64,000 bases of DNA from Thelephora terrestris (GCA_015956445.1 WIUZ02000001.1:2852001-2916000); one strand, 5' to 3'. Positions 35,143 through 45,717 are shown, numbered from the stretch's first letter. Notes: generated by a model from the sequence alone, not told the origin. Made by a program: numbers and translations.

Positions 35143-36097
35143 TTAACAGCAACTGCCAGAGCTTTCCTGTTCTGGAGCGTCTCGACTGAGGGTCGTACCA
35201 GGTGGTGGGCCAGCCTTGTCACCACCATGCGTACCATTTTTCTCGGAACTGGAAGCCCGATCAGCCGTCACCCAGAAGGGGGGAAGGAAGACGTACCGTT
35301 GCTGAATCAGTCGGGTCATCGTGTAGAACATCTCATCGACGTTCGTGGAATCCTTGGCAGATGTTTCCAGGAAGGCAATGTTTAGAGAGTCAGCCAATTC
35401 CTGTTTTCAAGGACATGGGTATTCGGACGGTTAAGGAGAAAGCGGCGGGCCAAAGGCACACCTTGGCAATGCTATACTCCACGACCTTCTTAGCCACAAG
35501 ATCAGCTTTGTTGCCAATCAGGAGCTTCTCGACATAATCCGCTGCGTAGCGTTCAATCTCTTTCAACCACATCCTCACGTTTTCGAACGATTCTATGGGA
35601 GTGCAGCATGAGTTGTAGCAAATGTGCGAACGAAAGACGCGTACCGCTGTCCGTGACATCGTATACGACCACGATGCCGTGGGCACCTCGATAGTAAGCC
35701 GCAGTGATGGTGCGGAAACGCTCTTGACCTGCCAGAAATGTTGAGTGAGCGTTGCACTTCCTAGTTGACTTGAACAAACCTGCTGTGTCCCACTGAAAAT
35801 GAGGTACTCGATGTATTAGTGTTTGTGCGATATTTCTGGGGAGGGGCGTACGATTTGGAGTTTGATTGTCTTTCCGTCGAGGTCGATGGTACGTATCTTG
35901 AAGTCGACACCTATCGTGCTGAGGTAGCTTTCCGTGTAGGAATCCTCGGCGAACCGCAGGAGCAGGCACGACTAAATTCCCAGGAACGCTCAAAGACAAG
36001 TTCGTCAGGCACAACTGTGGCAGGAGATGCACACCTTTCCTACTCCAGAATCACCAATGAGAAGTATCTTGAAGAGAAAATCGTAGTCGTTAGACAT
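35143..36097 (-). CDS. YPT1: Rab GTPase Ypt1/Rab1
   Basis: Small GTPase for ER-to-Golgi and autophagy membrane traffic. The start at 36097 gives [20 protein letters not shown], then K-S-C-L-L-L-R-F-A, the Rab1 effector region [31 protein letters not shown] and E-T-S-A-K, ending S-G-S-C-C for double geranylgeranylation. All five G motifs are present. Introns include one inside the G1 loop (between G-V-G-K and S-C) and two that flank a 13-nt exon (35780-35792) coding W-D-T-A-G. An intron at about 35298-35251 fits in the hypervariable tail, since reading through would insert an odd Phe/Pro segment. Length near 200 aa. The N-K-A-D in place of N-K-C-D is normal variation. Confidence 0.96.
35780..35792 (-). 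other. 13-nt micro-exon of YPT1
   Basis: Exon TGGGACACAGCAG between a TTTTCAG acceptor and a GTTTGTT donor. It codes W-D-T-A and the first base of G of the switch II motif; skipping it would break the frame and the G3 motif. Confidence 0.85.
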
Positions 36098-37626
36098 TTT
36101 GGTCGAAGGTTCTCGTCGTGGTCTTGGAGATGTTACGTCCCGCACGGTCTCCTAAGTCAGTGTATGCTCCTCCGACCACCGCTCAACTGACCGCCCTCGC
36201 GGCCAAGCCGGGCAGTGCCGTGATGGCCGCTCGTACCCGATCGCGTGCGGCGTCACCCAAGCGTCACCATCGTTTTTTTCTCTCACTTCCACCTTGCTTC
36301 CACCTCTCTTCCACCGATGTACGATGTAAGTCGATATTGTGATTTTTTCTTGGGATGATTAAATCTCAGACCTGTACCGACCTCTTTTATGTGGTTAGAG
36401 GACAACCATAGATTGCCATTTCTTTCTGACCATTCGATAATCCGCCGCCATAACTCGAACTGACGCCCTTCTCTCCCTTGCAGGTAAAATGGATGACTGC
36501 ACGACATCCCCCTATGTCAACTGAGGTGAAAAAATGCTTTGGTCTTGGTCTGTCCTCTCGCAACGGCCACGATGATGTTTTTGGACAACATGGGCATGCC
36601 AAAACCGTCTGCTATATCAGGGTCACTGCGGGGTAGGGTCCGTCCGCGTTTCCTCGAGGTTTACAGGCACGAGAGAGGAGGCAACAGATTGCGAGAGTTT
36701 TGGGGGCAAGGAAGATTTGGGGAAATAGCCTGCCTCCCCCGCATTGCGCTCCTCGCGGTCTTCCGAAAAAATCAGCGGAGACATCGAGGATCCCGCAAAC
36801 GACTTGCATCATCAAGGTCCCGTTCCTCATGACATCCGCGACCTCCCTGGAATTTTGCCTAGGAGCCCTTCCAGATGGAGATGCAACCGGGACGTCTACG
36901 GACTCTCCCTCCCTCCTCCCACACATTCAGCCGACCCGCCACAGATTCTTATTGGCAGGTCCTCTCGCTCTGCAAGCAACTCAATAGGGTGCCGGGGGTG
37001 TATGTACCTTGATGAGGTACGGGTTTGTGAAGACACTACCTGTCTAATCAAGGACACAGCCTGGGAACTTGTACAAGATGTTTCACGGATTCGGGTAGGC
37101 AAGCGATCCCATGTTATTTATTAAACATTCACTGACCATTGCGCATAGTGAAATCACAACTGGGCATCCTCAGGAGACGGCGATCGCCAACTCGGACTGT
37201 AGTGACCGGGGAGAGGGCGGGACGGCGTTTCACGACTCGAGATATCAGTCTCCTTAATCACGTAGTGAAATAGAGCTCAACAAAAATGAAGAAACGAGAC
37301 AGTCCGCATAACTCAGGAAGGAATATCGCATTGCTGGAGGATGTCTCTTCAGATCTCCCTTGCATCCAAGAGACTCGCAACCTGTTGCCTCCACTTTCTC
37401 GTGCCTGGAAATCTTGAAGAAACGCCGACGGACTCTACTCCGCATTATTAGCCTTGACATATCGGACAGTTTTTACATCGAGATCTGTCAGTGTCAAAAG
37501 AAAGAAAGAAAGTTGGCGAGGACAAGGTTTTCCGAAACAGCTGTAGGGGATGCAGAACTGCTAAGTAACATCATCGTGCACGTAAAACCTCTTCCGTATC
37601 TGCCCCTTGTGAGCGCAACCTCTCAG
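36098..37626. other. Intergenic, nothing recognised
   Basis: About 1.5 kb from the YPT1 start to the 3' end of the next minus-strand gene. Pyrimidine-rich near 36270-36310 and several overlapping open frames, none with a domain. Confidence 0.4.
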
Positions 37627-38296
37627 TCATACGGAAAACTCGCCGCGCAGAAAGCCCATTTCCGCCAACACCCCGGAGAAGAGGTCCTCCAACCGCCCAG
37701 CCTGTGTTGTTTCGACATCCGTTCGCAAGGCCTCTATCCATTCCTCTAGCATTTCCGTCCCGGCGACCAACATGCTTTTCAATCGTGTGCGTTCTGTCTG
37801 CGATAGCGGCGTCGAACGGGTGCCGTCAGGAAGCTGGACGCTGGTCCCCGATCGTGTCGCCAAGTCCCATCCTCGAGACCGCAGCACCGCAAGCCAACCT
37901 CTATCCAGGTCCCGCAGCCAATCTAGCAATACCGAGAGCGATTGTTCGTCAGGGGTGTAGCCTGGGACGCTGTTGAACACCTCTCCCGTGAGGCGCAGGA
38001 GCAGTGTGCTCCGCAAGGAGGCTGATGGGTCGACGGGAGGTATTTGAAGGATCAGGTCAAGGATGCGCTGTGACGCGTCTAGATATGCTGGGAGTGTCGT
38101 GAGGTTACTTGATGGATGTGACCTACATACAGGGAGGCAAGGTGAACGCGGCGAAATCCGAAAAAAAAAAATAGTGGATTGACCGTTTCTTGTATCCTCT
38201 GGTCAGCTCTAAGAACTGTTCATCCAGATAGTCGAGCAGCCTACGTTCCTGTGTGGTCGATAGTGGTGTCGTCGTAGAAACATTAGAAGTAGACAT
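37627..38296 (-). CDS. Unrecognised 202-aa helical protein
   Basis: Two exons (38296-38184 and 38122-37627) sum to 202 codons plus stop. The start gives MSTSNVSTTTPLSTTQERRL, then L-D-Y-L-D-E-Q-F-L-E-L-T-R-G-Y-K-K-R. The rest is rich in Leu and charged residues with a helical pattern: LPAYLDASQRILDLILQIPP, L-L-L-R-L-T-G-E-V, V-L-L-D-W-L-R-D-L-D-R-G-W-L and E-M-L-E-E-W-I-E-A-L. No signal peptide, no membrane segment. The intron carries an 11-base T run before its acceptor side. The clean splice and uniform coding pattern argue for a real gene, probably conserved in related fungi, but I cannot give a family. Confidence 0.7.
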
Positions 38297-39768
38297 CCGC
38301 ATTTCTTATCGAGCTTCGTAAAGTGCCGTAAAGCGCCCACGTGCGATCATCAAGATTAACCACGTCAACCTTTCATTCCCATACCTCATCCTTCCGTTAT
38401 CGAAGATTCCAAATTCTTGACGTTTCTGAAGCGAAGACACGTTGTGGAATTTTGAAATCTCGGCCCCGTTTTCTGGGAACGTTGATCTTTTTACGGCCTC
38501 GCCATTCGTACGGCACGGGGGTAACATAGCTTGGGCCCAGGGTGTGAGGCAAATCTAGCTTATGGTTTCCTGATTCCAATAACCAAATTCCCTCTCTCGT
38601 CGCATTCACACACCGCGAGCAATCAAGATTCGCAGATCTCCCCATAGAGGATAGTGCATTGTCTTAACTGAAATGAAAAATTAAGCATGGATGGCCGTAC
38701 GTCGATCTGGAATGGAGAGGAGGAGCGCCTTATCCTTCCATATTCCATAACCTCCTGCCCCGATCTTAATATTTGAAGTGACCACCCGAGTTATTGTGGG
38801 CTAACCCATGATGATGACCTCATCGGTGCCGGACGGTACACATATCCCGGTGGGTCCAGTGATCGTCCTCCAAATTTCAGCAACGGAACCAGCTTTATAC
38901 GGCGCCGGAGTGTGGCGGTGTGTAATAGCTGGGCTCTCCAGCTGGCCTGGTTTCTTCTGTATCTGTCTGTGTCGGTTTTGTGAACGGGAGATGCACCAGG
39001 TATCGATCACGCTGCGTTCCTCCGCCTTCATAGCGTAACGGAGGCAATCTATTTTCTGGAGAATGGCGATGCGGTCTCGGGACTTCACTCCCTTCCGAGT
39101 AGACTAGCATCTCGCCAGGGTTCAACACCGAGCTCGGATGAGCCTCGAACGTCTCAGAACCCACTCGGGCCGAGGTGGCATTACATACCCTGCGCCCATC
39201 TGCCCATTCGTGGTTCACCGCTGCGGAGCTGGCCCTGGCTGTGTCGGTTAATGAATGCGGATCCTCTGGAGAAGCGCCCGACATTGCTGGAGATCTTTAC
39301 GTTACATTCATCACCTGTTCCGACTCCCGGGCTGCGTGCTATGTTCATACAAATAGTTTGCGACCAGGCACACATAACCTACCAAAGCACTAGCTGACAT
39401 AATGGGAGTCGTATGACTACAGTTCTCGTGGAATGTACATAGGAGGCAGAAATATGAATCCCTCACTGATTCCGAAGGACCGGACATTAACGATCTTCAG
39501 CTGACAAATCAACTCATATCCTCGAAAGGTCAGATATGGCGCACGCCCAACCTCACGTTTTTGGCATGGCTCTTTCCCTTCGTCATTGTCACCCTCTCCT
39601 TTGTTCACTGGTAAATGATAACGGACATATATTCGAGCATTGGTACACGAGTAACAAAATTTCTTAGAAGCCGGAATGTTGGGCAACTAAAGCCTGGTCC
39701 GCAAGTGTATTGGGATCATGCGACACTGAGAAAACAATCAACTGAGGAGCCACTTAAACTAGTGGCAC
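38297..39768. other. Intergenic, one weak minus-strand candidate
   Basis: About 1.5 kb. On the minus strand from 39284 an open frame (MSGASPEDPHSLTDTARASS) runs 130 codons and could be spliced near 39085 to a second frame, but neither part shows a domain and no splice choice is clearly better. It may be the decayed end of another gene. Otherwise nothing seen. Confidence 0.3.
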
Positions 39769-40464
39769 TCATTCTTGACCGTTGACGAGGCGGATGCATG
39801 GGACCCAGTAGCCAGCGCTGATGCGCTTGATGGATACCAACACGAGCTGTTCGACTACAATTCCACGTTGCCCGATGATCCACTCCGGCTGTGCTCCAAC
39901 GTTAACCTCTGCTGCATTCTTCGAAAGGCAAGGTCACGAATGAGGGATAGAGAGACCTAGTCGGGGCACTCACGACGAACGCGGCGACCTGCCTGCACAC
40001 GTTGCGCACCAGCTTCTCGACCGTAAATGTGGCTGTTGGCGTGTTCATCTATGTCGATGAAGGGTGATTCAGACAAAGACGTCTTACGCCGACTTCGGCG
40101 TTGACACTGACCTTTTTGTCTACTAGTATGTAGCCAGACAACTGTCAACACAAGTTAGTTGTGAGAATCTGACCACGGAGAAGTTACTGACGTCCAGCTT
40201 CAAGCGCATCGAATTAGCGGGAGGGTTTAGCTTCGCCAATTCATCACGCTCTACGAGGCCCTCGAGGTCGCCTCGTAGAACTCTGGAAAATGGGATCCCG
40301 CACGTCCTGGAGTTATCCAGGTTAAACCGGATGATTTTCTTCCCGTCACCGTTGTAGGTGCCGTTGACGGCAAACGGGACGAGTACTCCACAGTTTCCTC
40401 TTTCGCAGCAAATGTGGACATTGGGGTCGGTTACATAGCAGAGAGTTTCCTGATGATACGCCAT
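39769..40464 (-). CDS. WPGY-exon family member 1 (unknown function, 175 aa)
   Basis: Most diverged of the four members of a tandem array (39.8-45.7 kb). Exons 40464-40192, 40141-40112, 40048-39974 and 39918-39769 sum to 175 codons plus stop, with joints in phase 0. Exon 1 has a Cys-rich part (I-C-C-E-R-G-N-C) like member 4's, then I-I-R-F-N-L-D and G-L-V-E-R-D, ending M-R-L-K-L-D. Exon 2 is the 30-nt micro-exon, here L-S-G-Y-I-L-V-D-K-K. Exon 3 has F-T-V-E-K-L-V-R-N-V-C-R-Q-V-A-A-F-V. The last exon has V-V-E-Q-L-V-L-V-S-I-K-R-I-S-A-G-Y-W-V-P, matching the V-S-x-G-S-W-Q motif of the others. No signal peptide. A TATA-like element lies at about 40537-40528. Function unknown. Confidence 0.75.
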
Positions 40465-41197
40465 TTAGTTTGGACGAGGAGATGTGTGGATGTTGTGGGG
40501 AGGGTGGGGAGTGCTAATGCGCCAACCTCCTTTTATCCTCCGTGGAGAAACTCGTAGATATTTTCATTAGAACTGAGGTCAGGCAGAAACATGGGGTTGA
40601 TCAGCTGAGATTCGTGAATTGTGTGAAGCCTGGGGGGGACCCGCGCGTTTTCGATCACTGACTGATGCCGAGGCCCTAGGTCAATATGGAAGTTGGCGAT
40701 CCCCGGTTCGGGAATCGACTTTCCCCATGTCCCCTTTCTTTAAGGTGGCCATCCATCTTTTCCGCTCCGGATGTTCCGGCATTGCTTGCAGGCCGTTCTA
40801 CAATCAATAGGAACTCAGCTCGAGACTAAAACTGCGGACTCTTTTGTGTCCGCCACTGCTGCGACCATTTGTGGCGTCTTCAATAGCCCCGTGTCCGAAG
40901 CCATCGGATCGAGTCAAAGGTGAGCTAACTTCATCGAAGCGGCGATGATCTCGGACTCGGGGTATTCGCGTGGGGCACCTGGTGGAGAGGGGCTCAATTG
41001 TCACGCACCAAATCTAGAAAATGCCGGATGGAGGCAAGCTTAGACCCTGCGGCTTTGGGACGGTCTCCGGGGATCAAAGTGCAGCCACCGGGGCAAGTCC
41101 CATTGGCGCCAAATCCGCCACGCATTCGAAGTGTGGTCAGGCTGTAAGAATCCATTCAATACTGATGGGTAGGGAAAAACTAAAACAACTACAATGA
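40465..41197. other. Spacer between family members 1 and 2
   Basis: About 730 bp. A TATAAAA-like element (GGATAAAAGG on the minus strand, 40537-40528) stands about 65 bp before the member 1 start. The rest shows no gene; the 66-codon frame at 41004-40804 has no match to the family. Confidence 0.45.
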
Positions 41198-41972
41198 TTA
41201 CGCCAAGCATGGAGGGGGTCTGTACATTAGGTGTCGTTGCCACGAGCCCAGCGCGACACGCTCGAGTCCTACAATCACGATGTTCTCAAGCTGTATGCCA
41301 CCCTGAACTCCCGCTCGCCACCACCTAGTGCCTGGATCCACAGGCGTCGAACGACATTGCTGACATTGAATCATGAGATCACAGGGATCGTTGCGCTGGG
41401 TTGAACTTACTCGAAGGAATTTATCTAGACGCTTCGCAATCTCTGTTAAAAGTCTGCAACGTGTGATCTTATTGGGGGGTTCGTGCCAGTCTAAGGTTCG
41501 AATCTACACAGGTTGTAAGTCACGGTACCCGTAAAAATTTTCTGCGGGATTACCTGATCTGTCCAGGGTCCATAACCTGGCCACTCCACACCTGTTCGGC
41601 ACTCAAAATCTTCCCAAGAATTGAATTTAATGCCTACTTCAATGCGGAGGCTTATCGTTGAAGAGCATCCGTGAAACATTGTTTCCTCTCCTCGAAGGAG
41701 GCCATCAAGGCGCTCTCTGTGTGCGTCCATAGCGGAGATGAAGGAACCATTAGACATAGCGAAAAGGATCATTTCTGAATCGCCGCTTTCTTGAATCGAA
41801 GATCCTTGTGAAGGAATGTGGCGCCGTTGCGGGGCATACTGTTGAGGTGAGCACAATGAGGGTGCAGTGGAGGTGGGGGACTAACCACTTCGCGATTAGT
41901 TTGCCACCCTGGTAAGGCGATGTTGTGGAGCAGACGTCGGTAAACTGCTTCAAAAAAATCATCGGTCGCCAT
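41198..41972 (-). CDS. WPGY-exon family member 2 (unknown function, 190 aa)
   Basis: Exons 41972-41886 (29 codons), 41838-41638 (67), 41583-41554 (10), 41503-41411 (31) and 41359-41198 (53 plus stop), all phase 0, give exactly 190 aa. The N-terminus (DDFFEAVYRRL) parallels member 3 (EEFLDAVCDRL). Exon 2 has I-L-F-A-M-S-N-G-S-F-I-S-A and T-I-S-L-R-I-E; the micro-exon codes WPGYGPWTDQ; exon 4 has I-R-T-L-D-W and L-L-T-E-I-A-K-R-L-D-K-F-L; exon 5 has I-V-I-V-G-L-E-R-V-A-L-G-S-W-Q. No signal peptide or membrane segment. An intracellular protein of unknown role. Confidence 0.78.
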
Positions 41973-42095
41973 TTTGGATGGGTAGTGGTTCTGTGAAAGG
42001 CTCAGGAGCCACAATCGACCGTTTATGGTACCTCTGGGTCCATTGTACCGGGGTGCGCGAGAATGTTTGGGACAAAGGGTGAATCCTTCATTGAG

Positions 42096-42310
42096 TCACA
42101 TCAGAGAGTTCCGGACGGACAATAGTATCGGATCTCGAGAGATAACGCACCGCGCAGTCTGAATCAATGGAGCGGAACTTTGGCGTAAGATTGCCTCCGC
42201 GAGTGGCTCACAGCGCCCTCGATGGACAGTACCCATGAAAGAGGTCGAGCCATTTGCGGCGATCACAAACTCGTCCGGCAACGCACCAGGGACAGGGATA
42301 ATGTCCGAAA
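42096..42310 (-). pseudogene. Probable remnant of a further WPGY-exon family member
   Basis: The minus frame reads PDEFVIAANGSTSFM, then H-R-G-R-C-E-P-L, with I-S-R-D further on, the same order as the exon before the micro-exon in the intact members (I-x-F, N-G-S, G-R-x-x-x-L, R-D). It ends in a stop and is not followed by a WPGY micro-exon, the 31-codon exon or the last exon before member 2 starts. The 100-codon frame upstream (to 42525) may be its N-terminal part. A truncated copy left by unequal exchange is the simplest reading. Confidence 0.4.
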
Positions 42311-42663
42311 GGCTTCCGGCCGGTCGTACATACGATCATATCGACGAGAGGGACGAAAGGTAACCGAGGTGGTGGTCGCGTAGCAAAGAGATCAGATCGA
42401 TTGGAAACACGTGGCTGTGACGGAAGTAGAATGTACTGGACTCGGTCTCGGTCGCTTTTTGGGGACCCCCAAGTTATGACCTTGGTCCGCATGCCATTGT
42501 CTTCAAAGTCACATAACACGTTCACACTGCCGGAGACACCGCCTACAAGTACAAAGGCAGAAAAATCTCAATATGGGCTAAAATACGAACAATCTGATCG
42601 CACGATACTCGGTGGGGATAGTAGAAGCAAAAGAGGCAGATTACAGAGCTTGGAGAGAACGGG

Positions 42664-43578
42664 TTACGAGCTGCGGTGATAGTATAAACAAATCTGCCAG
42701 GAGCCACGCGACACCCTTTCCAGCGAAGCGATTTGAAGGTCACCCAGTTTAATGCCTCCCCGTCCGACTCTGAACTTCTCAAAGGCGGCGTCGATCTTAA
42801 CGGTCGCCTTGATCTGAGAACATGTTTTATATGTCGCGCAGGTTCTGGAAGAGGAGGGGTACAGACCTCGATGAATTTGTCCACCTGTTTCGCGATCTCT
42901 GTCGCTAACTTCGCGCGAGATATACTCTTCGGTTTCTCCTGGTAGTTCACGATTCGGATCTGGAAACAGTTTAATCAACCTGTTGATCTACGAGACACGA
43001 TGCTCACCTGCGCACCCCATCCGTCGTAGCCTGGCCACTATAGACACAGAGTTTGGGTGGAATATGACATGGGGATGAGAAAGAGGACGGTTACCTCGAT
43101 TCTTAAATTGAGGGTCTGACCCTGCTCAGTGAAAACTGCACTATCCCTGTCCACCAAAAGGTCGTATCGCCCGGCGAGCGCAGATTCTGCTGAAATGTGT
43201 CCGCCATCGGCCGTCACAAACTCGATAACCTGACGGGGTACGACATTTTGAGGGATGGAGGTGCCCTGACAGTAGAGGCGTTGTGGAATGACGGTGCCAG
43301 GGATAAGTTCCTGCTAAAAAAATCGTCAGAATTGAAGGGAGCAGAACATGGTGTCAAGCAGTTACAACTTGAGGCTCTGTTGCAACCTGGGGATATGTTG
43401 CAACCTGGTTGTATGTTGCGACCTGGGGATATGTTGCGACCTGGGGATATGTTGCGACCTGGGAATATGTTGCGACCTGAACGTCCTTTCCGCTGTCGAT
43501 AATTTCTTTCAAGCGGTCACAAACCGCGTCCAAGAATTCTTCCTTTTTCTGCGGAGCTTGGGTTCCTGTGTTGTCCAT
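42664..43578 (-). CDS. WPGY-exon family member 3 with hexapeptide repeats (232 aa)
   Basis: Exons of 70, 72, 10, 31 and 49 codons (first three at 43578-43369, 43310-43095, 43037-43008; stop at 42664) give 232 aa in a single frame. Exon 1 has EEFLDAVCDRLKEII and then six tandem hexapeptides of the type V-A-T-Y-P-Q. Exon 2 has L-I-P-G-T-V-I-P, V-I-E-F-V-T-A-D-G-G, A-G-R-Y-D-L-L-V-D-R-D and L-N-L-R-I-E. The micro-exon codes WPGYDGWGAQ; exon 4 has I-S-R-A-K-L-A-T-E-I-A-K-Q-V-D-K-F-I-E; exon 5 has I-K-L-G-D-L-Q-I-A-S-L-E-R-V-S-R-G-S-W-Q. A TATA-like ATATAAAG stands at 43663-43656, about 80 bp before the start. Confidence 0.78.
43369..43476 (-). repeat. 18-bp minisatellite (six units) coding VATYPQ repeats
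   Basis: Six contiguous 18-bp units, consensus GTCGCAACATATCCCCAG on the minus strand, that stay in frame within exon 1 of family member 3 and end at its donor site. Units differ by a few bases (VATYSQ, VATYPQ twice, VATYNQ, VATYPQ, VATEPQ). Confidence 0.9.
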
Positions 43579-44574
43579 GGAGAACGCTCAGGGTTGTCCT
43601 GTGATATCGACCTGGAGTGTGGTGACAGATCCCTCAACATGCCACCTCCCTTGGTCTTTATATCTGTGCATGCATCGCGGAGTCCATGTATCAATCAAAG
43701 GACCCAGAGGAAACCGCAGCTAGCTGAGTGTCTGGGCTCTCATGAAGTTTTGGGCAAACATTAGATGTCGGAGGGCCGAGGGGTTTCCTCAGGATGTGCT
43801 CCGGGTGATCTCAATTGTGTTTCTGAGCCAGAAGAAAGATGCTAGCTCTCATTGGGGATGATTATCGCTGGGCGTTCTAAGGGGTCCGTACAAGGTGAGG
43901 CACAAGTTCTGTGTTTCTGAAAAAGCGTCGCAGTAGGAGAACCAAAGACGGTATTGGCAGAGCATCAGCAAATGAAAGGATTTGGTCAGACGCGGTAGGG
44001 TCGGACACCTTAAAAGATCCACAAGACTCCCGATAGGACGGGCGCGATCGAGTAGGCTCATCAGCTTCTGTCAGACCCCCATTCAGTACCCCACGAGATT
44101 CTAAGCATCGAGGCTGCCATGCAACCCCGGATCTTTCAGGCCCCCGGGGAGATAACACAACGAGCTGACTCTATGGGCGTTCTGTGGTTGTGACTACAGC
44201 CAGTCACGTCACGCAGTGACGAGAGCGTTCAAACGCGTCAGATGAGTGTGCTCAGACGGAAACAGCCGCTCCATACGTAAAGGTAACGTGATGCCCCGAG
44301 ACGGACACCTCCACACGCGATGATCGATGATATCCTGAACGGTAGGCAGTATATTACAAGTCGCTTGTCTTCTGGACTATCGTACAACAAGCAGTCCGTA
44401 GACGAAAGTATAAACGAAAGGAAGTACCGAGGTTGAAAGAATTATCTGCTGCGATAAACGGCTGGATGGCATATATGGAATATAAAATGAATGGAATGAA
44501 CGATTATACCTACCAGTCAATGTCTAGATAATGATATGCTAGTAAAATCTACACGTGAGATGCGAAGGATGCGG
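43579..44574. other. Spacer between family members 3 and 4
   Basis: About 1 kb. It holds the promoter of member 3 (TATA-like at 43663-43656). The rest, including a 93-codon frame at 44158-43877, shows no family motif and no domain. Confidence 0.45.
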
Positions 44575-45717
44575 CTAAACGAAGCGGAGGTGCGGCTGCC
44601 AGGAAGCCAACGATACGTGCTCCAAGGCGACAAGGAAAATGCGGTCGAAGTCGACCCGGAAGGGAGGACTTGTGTCTCCCCGACGATTGCGGGCCATATC
44701 CTAGAAGGAGGGAAATGCCGTCTTTGAGTCTCAGAGTGATCCCGATCATTATGCACTCACCTCCAAGAAACGAAGCACTTTCTTAGAAACTTCAGTCGCA
44801 AGCTTGGATTTAGTGATAGGGGACGGCTTGCGTTTCCAATCTTTGGTGCGCATCTACACCATGGTCAGAGTAGGGTTCGGGAGATGAGCAGTGATACGAA
44901 CTTGCTGGGCCCACGACGAGCAATTTGGCCACTAAAGAAACGTTATTGATATCACTTTCCAGCCGTATGTGACTGGGTTTCGCACCTCTATTCTGATTGA
45001 TATCGAAGTCCGGCTTCCTACAAACATGGGATCGTCTCTGCCCGAGAGGCCGTTGTACTTGCAGCGGTAGGCGTCCCTCAAGCGCATGCCACATTGACCG
45101 TGGACTTGGAAGGTGATTAACTCGCCCCAGCGATCGTCCTCCAAGGGGTCACCCTTGGGACGACGGTACGGTCTCTGGATCAGGCAAGGGCCACCGCCGC
45201 ATCCGCAAATACAGGTTGGCCAGATCATCTACGAGGGGTTGTAGGTAAGCTCGCAATGGTGTTGGCAAGGCGATCTAGGTACTCACCTGGGGGATCGTGG
45301 CTGGCGAATCCGAAAGGGGTGGGGTGCTTACATCGTCGTATTCGCTTGCCGCAGAGCGGTAAGATGGGGGATAATCAGCCGCCGAAGGAGAGTGGGAGCC
45401 ATATAGGTGCTGGTAGGGGGTTAACAGGCGTACTGGTTCTCGGGAATGGTGGTTGGACTCACGGAATTGTGTTCAGCGACTTCACTGCCCAGAAAGGGCA
45501 GAGAGAATAGGTCTAGATCAAGTTCGTACGGGGGTCTATTGTCACCGTAGAAAGCTTCGCGCACAAGGAAATCCGCATCGAGTTTAAGGGTCTGAGCGGT
45601 CAGGGAAAGGATCTGGAATGGTTGAGGGGAACGAAGGCAAATGGTGGAATGGGAGAGAAGGGGACCTAAACTATCAGGCTGGGTATCAGTTGGCGACGAG
45701 TGGGGTGGTAAAGACAT
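44575..45717 (-). CDS. WPGY-exon family member 4 (unknown function, about 289 aa)
   Basis: Longest member. From an ATG at 45717 an 85-codon exon (polar, then acidic) and a 41-codon exon lead to the family core: exon 3 with a Cys-rich start (C-I-C-G-C-G-G-G-P-C) like member 1, then L-I-T-F-Q-V-H-G-Q-C-G, G-L-S-G-R-D-D and S-I-S-I-R-I-E; the 30-nt micro-exon at 44931-44902 coding WPNCSSWAQQ; a 31-codon exon (M-R-T-K-D-W, I-T-K-S-K-L-A-T-E-V); and a last exon with I-F-L-V-A-L-E-H-V-S-L-A-S-W-Q-P-H-L and the stop at 44575. A TATATAAA-type element at about 45768-45760 supports the long form. A shorter protein from an internal ATG in exon 3 cannot be excluded. Confidence 0.75.

Noticed and set aside
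35251-35298. YPT1 read without an intron in the tail
   Set aside because: Reading through would add a Phe/Pro-rich insert not expected in Rab1 tails; GTACGT and CCAG splice signals bound exactly this stretch and the frame is kept when it is removed.
43369-43476. The 18-bp repeats as a CRISPR-like array
   Set aside because: Units are directly adjacent with no spacers, number only six, and stay in a coding frame of a fungal gene.
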